NCBI GenBank assembly: GCA_003222155.1
Contig: QHUU01000065.1
Location: 1 to 64,000, forward strand
Reading direction: 5' to 3'
DNA: 64,000 bases
Source: Gemmatimonadota bacterium
Lineage (GTDB): Bacteria; Gemmatimonadota; Gemmatimonadetes; Gemmatimonadales; GWC2-71-9
Numbering within the stretch: the first letter of the stretch is position 1; every line of letters starts with the position of its first letter. This document shows positions 1 to 9,392 of the stretch, piece by piece. The notes under the pieces were generated by a model. The model saw only the letters and a list, made by a program, of their open reading frames with translations, was not told the origin of the DNA and did no database searches. The position numbers were made by a program, and so were the translations under genes.

Positions 1-4
1 GTCG

Positions 5-2029
5 ATGCCGTTCGACCTCGTGTCCCCGTTCACGCCGGCGGGGGATCAGCCGCGCGCCATCCGGGAGCTGTCGGCGGGCCTCGCCCGGGACGACCGCTAC
101 CAGACGCTGCTCGGCGTCACCGGCTCGGGGAAGACGATGACGATGGCGCACGTCATCGCCCGGTTCGGGCGCCCCACGCTCGTGCTGTCGCACAACAAGA
201 CCCTCGCGGCCCAGCTGTACGGGGAGCTGAAGTCGTTCTTCCCGCGGAGCGCCGTCGAATTCTTCATCTCCTACTACGACTACTACCAGCCCGAGGCGTA
301 CGTCCCGCAGACCGACACCTACATCGCCAAGGACTCGTCCATCAACGACGACATCGACCGGCTGCGGCTGCGGGCCACGTCGAGCCTGATGGAGCGCGAG
401 GACGTGGTGATCGTCGCGAGCGTCTCGGCCATTTACGGCCTGGGCGATCCCGAGATGTACCGACAGCGCCTCGTGACGGCGAGCGTGGGCGAGGAGCGCG
501 GCCGGGACGCGCTGCTCGAGCAGCTGGTGGGCGTGCAATATCAGCGGAACGACGTCGCATTCGAACGCGGCACGTTCCGCGTACGGGGCGATACGATCGA
601 GGTGTTCCCCGCCTACGACGAGCAGGCGGTGCGCATCGAATTCTGGGGCGACACGGTGGAGCGCATCGCGAAGATCGACCCGCTCACGGGCGACACCATC
701 ACCGAGCTACCGCGCGCCGCCGTCTATCCCGCCACCCATTTCGTGACCGAGCGCCCCACCATCCAGCGTGCCGTCGCGGCCATCCGGGCCGAGCTCACGG
801 GCCGTCTCGCGGAGCTGCGCGCCCGGAACAAGCTGCTCGAGGCCCAGCGCCTCGAGTCGCGCACCAACTTCGACATCGACATGCTGCTCGAGGTCGGGCG
901 GTGCACGGGGATCGAGAACTACTCGCGCCACCTGACGGGCCGGGCGGCGGGGGAGCGTCCCGCGTGCCTGCTCGACTACTTCCCCGCCGACTACCTGTGC
1001 ATCCTCGACGAGTCGCATCAGACCCTGCCGCAGCTCGCCGGAATGTACGAGGGAGACCGCTCCCGCAAGCAGACCCTGGTGGACTACGGCTTCCGCCTGC
1101 CCTCCGCGCTCGACAATCGGCCGCTGCGCATCGACGAGTTCATGCAGCTCGTGCCGCGGATCGTGTTCGTGTCGGCCACGCCGGGCGACGAGGAGCTACG
1201 GCTGGCGGGCGGCGTCGTGGTCGAGCAGATCATCCGCCCGACCGGCCTCGTGGACCCCGAGGTGGAAGTCCGTCCCGTGAAAGGGCAGGTGGACGACCTG
1301 CTGCACGAGATCCGGCTGCGAGAGAAGAAGGGCGAGCGCGTGCTCGTCACCACCCTCACCAAGCGGATGGCGGAGGACCTCACCGACTATCTGCAGCAGC
1401 ACGGCGTGCGCGTGCGCTACCTGCATTCGGAGATCGACGCGATCGAGCGGGTCGAAATCATTCGCGGCCTGCGGCTCGGGGAATTCGACGTGCTCGTGGG
1501 CATCAATCTGCTGCGGGAGGGGCTCGATCTGCCGGAGGTGTCGCTCGTCGCCATCCTGGACGCGGACCAGGAAGGTTTCCTGCGGTCCGACCGGTCGCTC
1601 ATCCAGACCGTGGGCCGCGCGGCGCGGCACCTGTACGGCCGTGCGATTCTCTACGCCGACCGCGTCACCGGCTCCATGCAGCGCGCTCTCGGAGAGATGG
1701 CCCGCCGGCGCGAGGCGCAGGTGGCGCACAACGCGCAGCACGGCATCACGCCCCGTTCGATCGTCAAATCCGTGGACCAGGTCCGCTTCGCGACCCGTTT
1801 CGCGGACGCCAAGACCGCGCGCCCCGCCGAGGGAGGCGTACCGCGCCCGGCCGACGCCAAGGAGCGCGACGCGCTCATCAAGCTGCTGGAAAGTCAGATG
1901 CAGGCCGCCGCCGAAGAGCTCGACTTCGAGCTCGCCGCCGTGCTGCGCGACCAGATCCTCGAGCTCCGGGCCGAAGCCGACACCGGTCGTCATGCGCCTG
2001 TCCGCGGACGAGCTCCAGCGGTTCGGTGA
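5..2029 (+). CDS. uvrB: Excinuclease ABC subunit UvrB
   Basis: Damage-verification helicase of nucleotide excision repair; it takes damaged DNA from UvrA and recruits UvrC. The 674-residue product is the usual UvrB length. Walker A GVTGSGKT lies near residues 37-44, the DNA-clamping beta-hairpin with [12 protein letters not shown] near 90-101, the helicase motif DESH near 335, helicase motifs V-VI ([21 protein letters not shown]) near 500-545, and the C-terminal UVR motif that contacts UvrC near 630-665. The ATG at position 5 fits the family N-terminus, but its promoter and ribosome site are outside the window. Its end overlaps tsaE by 38 bases, so the two are probably co-transcribed. Confidence 0.97.
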   Translation: MPFDLVSPFTPAGDQPRAIRELSAGLARDDRYQTLLGVTGSGKTMTMAHVIARFGRPTLVLSHNKTLAAQLYGELKSFFPRSAVEFFISYYDYYQPEAYVPQTDTYIAKDSSINDDIDRLRLRATSSLMEREDVVIVASVSAIYGLGDPEMYRQRLVTASVGEERGRDALLEQLVGVQYQRNDVAFERGTFRVRGDTIEVFPAYDEQAVRIEFWGDTVERIAKIDPLTGDTITELPRAAVYPATHFVTERPTIQRAVAAIRAELTGRLAELRARNKLLEAQRLESRTNFDIDMLLEVGRCTGIENYSRHLTGRAAGERPACLLDYFPADYLCILDESHQTLPQLAGMYEGDRSRKQTLVDYGFRLPSALDNRPLRIDEFMQLVPRIVFVSATPGDEELRLAGGVVVEQIIRPTGLVDPEVEVRPVKGQVDDLLHEIRLREKKGERVLVTTLTKRMAEDLTDYLQQHGVRVRYLHSEIDAIERVEIIRGLRLGEFDVLVGINLLREGLDLPEVSLVAILDADQEGFLRSDRSLIQTVGRAARHLYGRAILYADRVTGSMQRALGEMARRREAQVAHNAQHGITPRSIVKSVDQVRFATRFADAKTARPAEGGVPRPADAKERDALIKLLESQMQAAAEELDFELAAVLRDQILELRAEADTGRHAPVRGRAPAVR

Positions 2030-2402
2030 AGCGCTCGGGCGCGACCTCGCCGGCCCCGTCGTGATCGGGCTCTCCGGCGAGCTCGGGACCGGGAAGACGA
2101 CCCTGGTCCAGGCGATCTGCGAGGGTCTCGGCGCCCGGGTCCTGGCCACCAGCCCCACCTACGCCCTGGTGCACCACTACGAGACGTCCGACGGCCGTCC
2201 GGTCTACCACGTGGACTGCTACCGGCTCAAGTCCCCCGACGAGGCGCGCGACCTCGCATTCGAGGACATGGTGCGCGACGGAGCGATCGTGCTCATCGAA
2301 TGGCCCGAGCGCGCCGGACCGTGGACGCCGCCGCTCGACCGGCACTTTCGGCTGAGTTACGGTGAGCTGCCGGACATCCGGGAGTTGGAGGAGGTTCGGT
2401 GA
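1992..2402 (+). CDS. tsaE: tRNA threonylcarbamoyladenosine biosynthesis ATPase TsaE
   Basis: P-loop ATPase that works with TsaB-TsaD to make t6A37 on ANN-decoding tRNAs. The 136-residue product has Walker [10 protein letters not shown] near residues 29-37, the [10 protein letters not shown] segment after it, and the family HVDCYRL and IEWPER motifs. The ATG chosen lies inside the end of uvrB in another frame and gives the normal short N-terminus. It is separated from tsaB by a palindromic repeat element, so the t6A genes remain neighbours but not directly abutting. Confidence 0.93.
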   Translation: MRLSADELQRFGEALGRDLAGPVVIGLSGELGTGKTTLVQAICEGLGARVLATSPTYALVHHYETSDGRPVYHVDCYRLKSPDEARDLAFEDMVRDGAIVLIEWPERAGPWTPPLDRHFRLSYGELPDIRELEEVR

Positions 2403-2423
2403 GCGGCGGGTCGACGGTTTGTG

Positions 2424-2542
2424 AACGCGGAAGGCGGAACGCGGAAGGCGGAACAGATCGTACCACGCTCGGGGCGAGACACAGGCCCTGCGGATCGAAC
2501 TGGGATTTTCTGTTCCGCGTTCGACGTTCCGCGTTCCGCGTT
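2424..2542. repeat. Imperfect palindrome of GCGGAA(C/G) heptamers
   Basis: Two 34-base arms (2424-2457 and 2509-2542) are inverted copies agreeing at about 30 of 34 positions and enclosing a 51-base centre. Each arm is made of 7-base units GCGGAAC/GCGGAAG. It fills the tsaE-tsaB gap and could form a long RNA hairpin or be a miniature mobile repeat. No transposase and no clear target duplication is visible. Confidence 0.8.
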
Positions 2543-2556
2543 GGGTGGAGGGGTTG

Positions 2557-3291
2557 ATGGGCGGGGTTTGGCTCGCCATCGACACGGCCACCGACATCGC
2601 GAGCGTCGCTGTGGGCCGACCGCCGGCCGCCGAAAGCGGGGCACACGTTCAGGGAGCCCGCCGGCACGCCGCGGAGATCATCCGGTTGGTCGACTTCGTG
2701 CTCAGCCGGCTGAGGCTCCGCCCCCGGGACCTGGAGGGCGTCGTGGTCGGGGACGGGCCGGGGAGCTTCACCGGCCTGCGCATCGGCTGGTCGGCCGCAA
2801 AGGGGCTCGCCCACGAGGCCGGGCTCGACATCCGGGCCATCCCGTCCCTCATGGCCGCGGCCGCCGGTGCGGCGCTGCGCCTCGGCACCGATCCGGTGGC
2901 GGCCTGTTTCGACGCGCTGCGCGGTCAGGTGTACGGCGCGATGTACGCCTTCCACGCCGACCGCGTGGACATTTTGGTGCAGCCCACGGTGCTGACGCCG
3001 GCCGAGTTTGCGCGGGTCGCCCCGGTGCGCCCCCGCCTCGTGGTCGTTGGTGGTGGCGCCCGGTTCGCGGACCAGATGACCCAGTGGGCCGGCGCCCCTC
3101 CCGTGCCGCTCGAGAGCCTCCCCCCAGCCGCGACGATGCTGCTCGCCCTGCTCGGGCGCGCCGGCGTCGGTCGTGCCCTCGACGATCCCGCCACGGCCGA
3201 ACCGGTCTACGGACGTCCTGCCGAAGCGCAGGCCCAATGGGAGGCGCGCCACGGCCGTCCCTTCCCGGATTCGTCCGGCCGCGCTGGCTGA
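2557..3291 (+). CDS. tsaB: tRNA threonylcarbamoyladenosine biosynthesis protein TsaB
   Basis: Non-catalytic ASKHA-fold partner of TsaD in t6A synthesis. The N-terminus WLAIDTATD and the motif GPGSFTGLRIG (near residues 65-75) are diagnostic. At 244 residues it is close to the family length. The ATG is preceded by a GGAGGGG purine run only three bases away; the GTG at 2545 is an alternative start four codons earlier. The 3' end overlaps rimI by about 119 bases, which is unusually long, but both frames keep good family similarity there. Confidence 0.92.
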   Translation: MGGVWLAIDTATDIASVAVGRPPAAESGAHVQGARRHAAEIIRLVDFVLSRLRLRPRDLEGVVVGDGPGSFTGLRIGWSAAKGLAHEAGLDIRAIPSLMAAAAGAALRLGTDPVAACFDALRGQVYGAMYAFHADRVDILVQPTVLTPAEFARVAPVRPRLVVVGGGARFADQMTQWAGAPPVPLESLPPAATMLLALLGRAGVGRALDDPATAEPVYGRPAEAQAQWEARHGRPFPDSSGRAG

Positions 3292-3721
3292 CGTCGACGA
3301 CGTCGCGGCGATCGAGCGTGCCGTATTCTCCGATCCCTGGTCACGTCGCGACTTCGCGGAGTGCGTCACGTCTGGCGTGCCGTTCCTCGTCGCGGAGGCG
3401 GACGGCCTGGTCGCGGGCTACGTGATCGCGCATTGCGCGGCGGACGAGGGTGAGATCCTCAACCTCGGGGTGGCGGTGGCCCATCGCCGCCACGGTGCGG
3501 GACGGGCGCTGGTGGAACACGTGCTCGCCGCGCTGGGGGCCCGGGGCGTGCGCGTGGTGTATCTGGAGGTGCGCGAGTCGAACGCCGGCGCCCGGCGGCT
3601 GTACGAGGCGCTTGGGTTCGGAGAAGTGGCCCGGCGGGCGCGGTACTACCGCCGGCCCGTCGAGGACGCGGTCGTGCTGTGCGCTGCCATTGACTCGGCC
3701 GGACGGTCTGCAAAAATTTAG
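3173..3721 (+). CDS. rimI: Ribosomal-protein-alanine N-acetyltransferase RimI
   Basis: GNAT acetyltransferase that acetylates the N-terminus of ribosomal protein S18. The core begins at about residue 33 (IRPAALADVDDVAAIE), the acetyl-CoA loop RRHGAGRAL is near 105-113, and the C-terminal ESNAGARRLYEALGF segment is typical of RimI. The only in-frame start is the GTG at 3173, deep within tsaB, giving a roughly 30-residue basic extension before the domain. A non-canonical later start is possible. The tsaB-rimI order is common in bacteria and supports the call. Confidence 0.88.
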   Translation: MPSTIPPRPNRSTDVLPKRRPNGRRATAVPSRIRPAALADVDDVAAIERAVFSDPWSRRDFAECVTSGVPFLVAEADGLVAGYVIAHCAADEGEILNLGVAVAHRRHGAGRALVEHVLAALGARGVRVVYLEVRESNAGARRLYEALGFGEVARRARYYRRPVEDAVVLCAAIDSAGRSAKI

Positions 3722-3741
3722 CCCAAGTGGCGTATCTTTGA

Positions 3742-3770
3742 TTGACAGAATGACTTGCGGGTCATATACT
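3742..3770 (+). promoter_or_regulatory. Sigma-70-type promoter of ssb
   Basis: TTGACA (3742-3747), a 17-base spacer, then TATACT (3765-3770). This is the best promoter match seen in the window. It lies about 45 bases upstream of the ssb start and follows the end of rimI, so it begins a new transcription unit. Confidence 0.8.
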
Positions 3771-3815
3771 GTTGTCGCCCTTGGTCCGGACCCGCCCAGC
3801 GTTCGGAGGTTTTTC

Positions 3816-4319
3816 GTGAGCCGCAGTCTGAATAAGGTCATGCTAATCGGGAACTTAGGGGCCGATCCCGAGGTGCGGAGCACCAACAACGGCTCCCGTG
3901 TCGCCACGCTGTCGCTGGCGACGAGCCGGCAGTGGACGGGGCAGGGTGGCGAGAAGCAGGAAAAGACCGAGTGGCACCGGGTGATCTGCTGGAACAACAA
4001 GGGTGCCCAGCTCGCGGACCTGGCCGAGAAGTACATGAAGAAAGGCGACCGGATCTACGTCGAGGGGCGGGTCGAGTATCGCACGTGGGAGGATCGGGAA
4101 AAGCAGACGCGGTACACGACCGAGATCATCGCGCGGGAAGTGCTTCTCTTGTCGTCTCGGGGAGGGGGAGGGGGCAGCGGGGGAGGCGGGGAGGGCTCGG
4201 GCGATTTCGCGCGGGCCAAGGCCGCCGCCAAGGTGGCGCCCGAGGCGGGGGGCAAGGCGGAATCGCTCGATGCGTTCCCGGAGGCCCTGGATGAGGAGGA
4301 CGACGATCTGCCGTTCTGA
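3816..4319 (+). CDS. ssb: Single-stranded DNA-binding protein SSB
   Basis: Tetrameric single-strand-DNA-binding protein for replication, repair and recombination. The N-terminal OB fold (LNKVMLIGNLGADPEVR, then TEWHRVICW and the YVEGRVEYRTWED strand) occupies residues 1-112. A glycine-rich linker follows, and the protein ends in the acidic tip DDDLPF that docks partner proteins. The GTG start has GGAGGT five bases upstream (3805-3810). The length of 167 residues is normal. The gene has its own strong promoter and overlaps the LysM gene by 29 bases. Confidence 0.96.
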   Translation: MSRSLNKVMLIGNLGADPEVRSTNNGSRVATLSLATSRQWTGQGGEKQEKTEWHRVICWNNKGAQLADLAEKYMKKGDRIYVEGRVEYRTWEDREKQTRYTTEIIAREVLLLSSRGGGGGSGGGGEGSGDFARAKAAAKVAPEAGGKAESLDAFPEALDEEDDDLPF

Positions 4320-5574
4320 ACGAGCAGCCCTGCTCGCCCTTGTAGCAGGGCTGCTCGCGGGGCCGGCGCCGGTGCTCGTGGCGCAGGACACCACGCAGGC
4401 ACGGCCGGACACATTGCAACCGGCGCCGGACACGTCGCAAGCGGCGCCCGCGCCGGCCCCGGAGGGGCAGCTCCCCTCGACTCACGTCGTCACCCGGGGC
4501 GAGACTCTCTGGTCGATCGCCCAGCTCTATTTCAACGATCCACTGCTCTGGCCCGAGATCTACCGCCTCAATACGGCGATCATCGACGACCCGCACTGGA
4601 TCTATCCCGGTGAAGAGCTGAACCTCGCGGGCGCGGTGAGCGTTGCTCAGGCGCCCGACACCGCGGTCGTCGCCGCGCCCCAGCAGGTCGCTGCCGACAC
4701 GGTACATGCGCAGCCCACGCCCACGGCCGATACCGTGGCGGCCGATACCACTACCGTGGTCGACACCGCGGTCGTGGCCCCGCCGCCGCCGGGGCCCACG
4801 GAGACCTACCAGACGATCTTCGATCGGCGCCGCACGCCCTCCCAGGAGGTACGGGACGAGCTGCGGGCGTACGCCAATCAGCCGTATCGTCCGTTGCGCC
4901 GGGGCGAGTTCTACTCGGCCGGCTTCCTTACCGAGGAGGAACGGCTCCCCTACGGCCGGGTCCTTGGCAATACGGCCACCCCAGCGATCCCGCGGCTCAC
5001 CGAGCGCTCGTCGGCTATCACGTTCGATCAGATCGCGATCCAGCCGCCGCAGAGCGCCTCGTACCACGTGGGCGACTCGCTGCTGATCGTGCGCGTGGAT
5101 CGCGACATCGCCGGGTGGGGAGGCGTGGTCGTGCCGCTGGGCGTGGCGCGCGTGACGGAGCCGCAGCGTCGGCAGGTGTTGGCGGACGTGGTGATGCAGT
5201 TCGGTCGCATCCACGAGGGCCATCTGGCGTTGCCGCTCGAGCCGTTCAAGGACCCGGGCCGGGTGCGCCCCACGCCGGTCGATGGCGGGCTCGAAGGCAT
5301 CGTGATCGCGGAGCGGGACCTGCATGTGCTCACCGCTCCTCAGCAGATCATCTTCATCAATCGCGGGCGGGCGGACGGCGTGAGCCCCGGCGATGTGTTT
5401 GAGGCGTTCAAGCCGGCGTCCGGCCTGCCCGGCACGTCGTCGCAGCAGGTGCAGGTGGTGGTCGAGATCGTGCACACGCGGGACCATTCGTCCTCGGGAC
5501 TGATCCTCAACATCGAACACCCCAACCTCGTTCCGGGCATGCCCGTGCGGCTCATCCGGAAGATGCCTTCCTGA
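4291..5574 (+). CDS. Secreted LysM-domain protein
   Basis: Exported protein expected to bind peptidoglycan. An N-terminal signal peptide (hydrophobic ALLALVAGLLAGPAPVLVAQ, residues about 10-32) is followed by a Pro/Ala/Thr linker, then one LysM domain near residues 68-115 (THVVTRGETLWSIAQLYF onward). A second Thr/Asp/Val-rich linker follows, then a C-terminal region of about 250 residues with no recognised family. The ATG at 4291 lies inside ssb and has GGAGG six bases upstream; a farther-upstream ATG at 4270 would spoil the signal peptide. Its exact function is not known. Confidence 0.8.
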   Translation: MRRTTICRSERAALLALVAGLLAGPAPVLVAQDTTQARPDTLQPAPDTSQAAPAPAPEGQLPSTHVVTRGETLWSIAQLYFNDPLLWPEIYRLNTAIIDDPHWIYPGEELNLAGAVSVAQAPDTAVVAAPQQVAADTVHAQPTPTADTVAADTTTVVDTAVVAPPPPGPTETYQTIFDRRRTPSQEVRDELRAYANQPYRPLRRGEFYSAGFLTEEERLPYGRVLGNTATPAIPRLTERSSAITFDQIAIQPPQSASYHVGDSLLIVRVDRDIAGWGGVVVPLGVARVTEPQRRQVLADVVMQFGRIHEGHLALPLEPFKDPGRVRPTPVDGGLEGIVIAERDLHVLTAPQQIIFINRGRADGVSPGDVFEAFKPASGLPGTSSQQVQVVVEIVHTRDHSSSGLILNIEHPNLVPGMPVRLIRKMPS

Positions 5575-5616
5575 TTCGCCGGTCCCCGCATCCGGCGGGG
5601 CCGGTGCTCATGGCTC

Positions 5617-6408
5617 GTGGTGCTCACTTCGCATTTCGTCGCACTGGGCCTGTACGCCCTGACCACAGTGCTGGTGCTGGCCCCGTTCGCCGGGCTGCGC
5701 TCCGCACCGCGCAGCCTGCTCCTGGGTGTACCCATCGCCGGCATGGCGGCGCACCTGCTCGGGGTCGCACAGCTGACGCCGTTCATGGGCGTCGCCCCGA
5801 CCCTATCGATGCTCGCGCTGTTCCTCGCGCTCTTCCAGGTGGCGAGTGAGGCGGCGTTTCGGGCGTCGGCCGTCGGAGTGTTCACCGGGCCGCTCGCCAC
5901 GGGGCTCATCGGGCTGGCCTTGCTCATCGGTCTCGTGCCCGACGCGCGGCCGGTCGCGGGGCGCAGTCCGTGGTCGATCCTGCACATCACCGTGAGCATC
6001 TTGGGCCTGGCCATGCTGGCCCTCGCGTTCATCGCGGCGGCGCTCTACCTGCTGCAGTTCCGGGAGCTCAAGGCCAAGCGGTTCGGCCAGGTATTCCGGC
6101 TGTTCCCGCCTCTGGAGCGGCTGGACCAGCTGAACCATCTATCTTTGGTGGTGGGCTTTCCGACCGTGACCCTGGGAGTGCTGCTGGGGTTCGGCGTGCG
6201 CTATGCAGGGGGGGTGTCGGTGGACGCCGCGCAGGTCGTGTGGGGGATGCTCATGTGGCTCGTTCTCGGGTGGGCGGTGGGCGTGCGCGTGGTGCGGCAC
6301 TGGGCGGGACGGCGCGCGGCGTTCGCGAGTATCGCGAGCTTCGCGGCGGTGCTGCTCGTGTATCTCGCGCTCAAGCTCACGACGCCCGGGACGCAGCGGT
6401 TCCTCTGA
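5617..6408 (+). CDS. HemX/CcsA-like cytochrome c assembly membrane protein
   Basis: Integral membrane protein of 263 residues with about eight hydrophobic segments, matching the CcsA/HemX (YpjD) family. The conserved central stretch around residues 135-175 (LHITVSILGLAMLALAF, then PPLERLDQLNHLSLVVGFP) is typical. Placement directly before hemA matches the classical hemX-hemA pairing, where HemX influences glutamyl-tRNA reductase level. The GTG start (GTG GTG CTC) has only a weak ribosome site. A direct role in cytochrome c maturation is possible, but no ccsB neighbour is present. Confidence 0.8.
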   Translation: MVLTSHFVALGLYALTTVLVLAPFAGLRSAPRSLLLGVPIAGMAAHLLGVAQLTPFMGVAPTLSMLALFLALFQVASEAAFRASAVGVFTGPLATGLIGLALLIGLVPDARPVAGRSPWSILHITVSILGLAMLALAFIAAALYLLQFRELKAKRFGQVFRLFPPLERLDQLNHLSLVVGFPTVTLGVLLGFGVRYAGGVSVDAAQVVWGMLMWLVLGWAVGVRVVRHWAGRRAAFASIASFAAVLLVYLALKLTTPGTQRFL

Positions 6409-6419
6409 GCGACGAGGCC

Positions 6420-7682
6420 ATGAGCATCACCGTTCTGGGCGTGAATCACCGTACCGCACCCCTCGACGTGCGCGAGCGCTTCGCCCACACGGCGGGTGAG
6501 GTGCCGCAGGCGCTCGAGCGGGTGCTGGCGGCGGGGGCGCGCGGCGGTGTGCTGCTCTCGACTTGCAACCGCACCGAGTTCTACCTGGCCGAGCCCGACG
6601 ACGCCGTTCCCGAAGCGGTCTGGGCGCTCCTGTCGGAGCGCCTGGGCGCCGGGCGCAGTGCGAGCGAGTATGGCTACGTCCAGCGCGATCGCGACGCCGT
6701 GCGACACCTGTACCGCGTGTCGGCCGGGCTCGATTCGATGATCCTCGGCGAGCCGCAGATTCAGGGGCAGGTGCGCGACGCGTGGGACGTCTCGAAGCCC
6801 CTGGCGGGACCGGTGCTGCATCGCCTGTTCCAATCGGCGCTGCTGGTAGGCGCCCGGGTGCGCAGTGAGACGAGTCTCGCCACCGGTGCCGCGTCGGCTC
6901 CGTCGGCAGCGGTCACCGTGGCCGGCAAGATCTTCACCCAGCTCGCCGGCCGCTCCGCGCTGATTCTGGGCGCGGGTGACATTGCCGAGCTGGCCGCGAC
7001 GTGCCTCGTGTCCGAGGGTGTGCGCGTCACGCTCGTCGCGAACCGCACCTACGAGCGGGCCAGGGCGATCGCCGAAGAGCTCGGCGCGCGGGCGCTCACG
7101 CTCGACGAAGCGTGGGAGCACTTCGGTGACTGCGACATCGTGCTCAGCTCGACCGCGGCACCGCATGCGGTCGTCACCTGGGACCGCGTGGCAGCGGCCA
7201 TCGGGCGCCGCGGGGGACGACCCCTGTGCATTCTCGATCTCGCCGTTCCGCGGGACGTGGAGCCCGCCGTGGCCCAGCTCGAGAACGTATTCCTGTACGA
7301 TCTCGACGACCTGCAGGCCGTGGCGGCGCACGCGGCGGCCGAGCGTCGCGACGACATCCCCGCGGCCGAGCGGATCGTGACCGAGGAGGTGGAGCGCTTC
7401 TGGGGGTGGTACGGCGGGTTGGTGGTCGTGCCCGTGCTGCGGGAGTTCCGCGACCGCATGGAGGCGGTGCGGGCGGCGGAGCTCGAGCGCACGCTGCGCC
7501 GCCTCCCGCACTTGAGCCCCGAGGATCGCGACCAGATCGAGTACTTCAGCCAAGCGCTGCTCAACAAATTCCTCCATCAACCCACCGTCGCTTTGAAGGA
7601 GGCCGCGCGTGCCGGGCGGGGGTACGGGTTGCTCGACGCCCTGAAGCGGCTGTTCGGTTTGGAGCGACGGGATGGGACATAG
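6420..7682 (+). CDS. hemA: Glutamyl-tRNA reductase
   Basis: First committed enzyme of C5-pathway tetrapyrrole synthesis; it reduces glutamyl-tRNA to glutamate-1-semialdehyde with NADPH. The 420-residue product shows the catalytic-cysteine motif STCNRTEFY near residue 50, the substrate motif LGEPQIQGQVR near 110, the NADPH-binding GAGDIAELA near 182, and the C-terminal dimerisation helix. The ATG at 6420 gives the standard start MSITVLGVNHRT. It overlaps galE by 11 bases. Downstream hem genes are not in this window. Confidence 0.95.
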   Translation: MSITVLGVNHRTAPLDVRERFAHTAGEVPQALERVLAAGARGGVLLSTCNRTEFYLAEPDDAVPEAVWALLSERLGAGRSASEYGYVQRDRDAVRHLYRVSAGLDSMILGEPQIQGQVRDAWDVSKPLAGPVLHRLFQSALLVGARVRSETSLATGAASAPSAAVTVAGKIFTQLAGRSALILGAGDIAELAATCLVSEGVRVTLVANRTYERARAIAEELGARALTLDEAWEHFGDCDIVLSSTAAPHAVVTWDRVAAAIGRRGGRPLCILDLAVPRDVEPAVAQLENVFLYDLDDLQAVAAHAAAERRDDIPAAERIVTEEVERFWGWYGGLVVVPVLREFRDRMEAVRAAELERTLRRLPHLSPEDRDQIEYFSQALLNKFLHQPTVALKEAARAGRGYGLLDALKRLFGLERRDGT

Positions 7683-8655
7683 GGTCCTGGTCACGGGAGG
7701 GGCGGGGTACATCGGCAGCGTCGTTGTGGAGCAGCTCCTCGCCCGAGGCCACGTGCCCATCGTGCTGGACGACCTGAGCACGGGTCACCGCGCGGCGATC
7801 GCGCCCGGGGTCGCCTTCGTGCAGGGCAACGTGGGCGACCGGCGCGTGCTCGAGGATGTGTTCCACGGCCAGGGCGTCGACGCCCTCATGCACTTCGCCG
7901 CCTTCGCGTTGGTGGCCGAGTCGGTGGCGAACCCCGCGAAATACCACGCGAACAACGTCGCCGCAGGTCGCGTGCTGCTCGACGCCGCGGTGGCGGCGGG
8001 TGTGCGCCGGGTGATCTTCTCGTCGTCCTGTACGATCTATGGTCACAGAGGGGCGGAGCCGATCGGCGAGGATACGCCGGCGGCGCCCGTCAATCCGTAC
8101 GGCGAGACCAAGCTGGAATTCGAGCGCATGCTGGGCGTGGCCGCGCGGACGCAGGGAGTCGCCTCCATCAGTCTCCGCTACTTCAACGCGGCGGGCGCCT
8201 CGGAGCGCTGCGGCGAGGATCACGAGCCCGAGACGCACCTCATTCCCAACGTGCTCCGGGTGGCGCAGGGCCGGGCGCCCGCCCTGGAGGTGTACGGCAC
8301 CGACTACCCGACCCCCGACGGAACGGCCGTGCGCGACTACATCCACGTGCTCGACCTCGCGGACGCCCATATCCGGGCACTCGACGCGGAGCTGGACGGC
8401 GCCGTGGCCGTCAATCTGGGGACGGGAACGGGGAGCTCCGTCCTGGCCATCGCGGAGGCCGCGCGTCGCGTGACCGGACGCGCGGTCGCGACGGCCGCCC
8501 GGCCGCGCCGGCCGGGCGATCCGCCGTTCCTGGTGGCCGCGCGTGGTCGCGCCGAACGGCTGCTCGGGTGGCGGCCGCGCCACTCGAGTCTCGAAGAGAT
8601 CATCGCGAGCGCGTGGGCGTGGCACTGTGCGCACCCGCTCGGGTACGGGAACTGA
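7672..8655 (+). CDS. galE: UDP-glucose 4-epimerase
   Basis: Short-chain-dehydrogenase-type enzyme interconverting UDP-glucose and UDP-galactose, supplying sugars for LPS or exopolysaccharide. The NAD-binding GGAGYIG is at residues 9-15, the catalytic Ser region SSSCTIYG near 121-128, and the catalytic YGETK near 143-147. Residues GTAVRDYIHVLDLA near 216-229 are typical of GalE. At 327 residues it is normal length. The ATG overlaps hemA. Specificity for UDP-GlcNAc instead cannot be excluded. Confidence 0.9.
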   Translation: MGHRVLVTGGAGYIGSVVVEQLLARGHVPIVLDDLSTGHRAAIAPGVAFVQGNVGDRRVLEDVFHGQGVDALMHFAAFALVAESVANPAKYHANNVAAGRVLLDAAVAAGVRRVIFSSSCTIYGHRGAEPIGEDTPAAPVNPYGETKLEFERMLGVAARTQGVASISLRYFNAAGASERCGEDHEPETHLIPNVLRVAQGRAPALEVYGTDYPTPDGTAVRDYIHVLDLADAHIRALDAELDGAVAVNLGTGTGSSVLAIAEAARRVTGRAVATAARPRRPGDPPFLVAARGRAERLLGWRPRHSSLEEIIASAWAWHCAHPLGYGN

Positions 8656-8669
8656 GGAGGGTTGACAGC

Positions 8670-9392
8670 GTGCTCCTGCTACAGGTGGGCCGGGCGGTTC
8701 CGACGACGCCGTGGGAGCTGGTGCTCACATCCAGTCGCGAGACCAAGTTCGTGCTCGCGATCCTCGTCGTCTTCTCCGTCGTCTCGTGGTACCTCATCTT
8801 CCTCAAGTGGTGGCAGTTCCGCCGCATGCGCCGCCATGCGGACCGGTTCATGGCGGAGATCGCGCGCGCGCCGCGGCTCGACGACGCCTACCACGCCGCG
8901 ATGCGGCTGCCCTCCTCGCCCTACAACCGCCTGCTGCGCGAGGGCATCCACTTCTTCTCCGAGCTCAAGCCCGGCGGCCTGAAGGAGAACGGGCCGGCCG
9001 TGGCGACCCAGAGCGCGCTGACGATGACGCAGCTCGAGGCGCTCCGGATGGTGCTGGCCAAGGAGGTCGCGGCCGAGCGCGACGCCGCCGCCCGGTTCAT
9101 CCCGTGGCTCGCCACCTTCGGGTCCGTCAGCCCGCTGCTCGGGCTGCTCGGCACGGTGCTCGGCGTGATGGACGCGTTTATCGGGATCGCCGTGGGCGGG
9201 TCCGGCAACATCGGCGCCGTCGCCCCGGGCGTCGCCGAGGCGCTCGTGACCACCGTCGCGGGGTTGGCGGTGGCGGTCCCCTCGGTGATGGCCTACAACC
9301 TGTTCGTGAACCGCCTGGGGCTGTTCGCCGGAGAGCTCGAGGGCTTCGCCCAGGAGATCATCGGCACGATGGCGCGCGAAGGGAGGCTGTAA
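8670..9392 (+). CDS. tolQ: Tol-Pal proton channel subunit TolQ
   Basis: Inner-membrane MotA/TolQ/ExbB protein; with TolR it uses proton-motive force to drive the Tol-Pal complex during envelope constriction. Three membrane segments are visible (about residues 28-48, 145-170, 190-212), with the conserved GLLGTVLGVMDAF and VAEALVTTVAGLAVAVP signatures. The GTG at 8670 follows a GAGGAGGG ribosome site (8654-8661). It begins the tol operon, and its stop overlaps the tolR start by one base. Confidence 0.92.
   Translation: MLLLQVGRAVPTTPWELVLTSSRETKFVLAILVVFSVVSWYLIFLKWWQFRRMRRHADRFMAEIARAPRLDDAYHAAMRLPSSPYNRLLREGIHFFSELKPGGLKENGPAVATQSALTMTQLEALRMVLAKEVAAERDAAARFIPWLATFGSVSPLLGLLGTVLGVMDAFIGIAVGGSGNIGAVAPGVAEALVTTVAGLAVAVPSVMAYNLFVNRLGLFAGELEGFAQEIIGTMAREGRL

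Noticed and set aside
2421-2547. Possible CRISPR or short tandem array
   Set aside because: Units are 7 bases without spacers, and arms are inverted; this does not fit CRISPR.
3732-3739. Bacteroidetes-type promoter box TATCTTTG before ssb
   Set aside because: The matching -33 TTTG at the right spacing is absent, and a better TTGACA/TATACT pair lies a few bases downstream.
6201-7781. Minus-strand ORF of 526 codons opposite hemA
   Set aside because: Antisense shadow of hemA with no domain or ribosome site.
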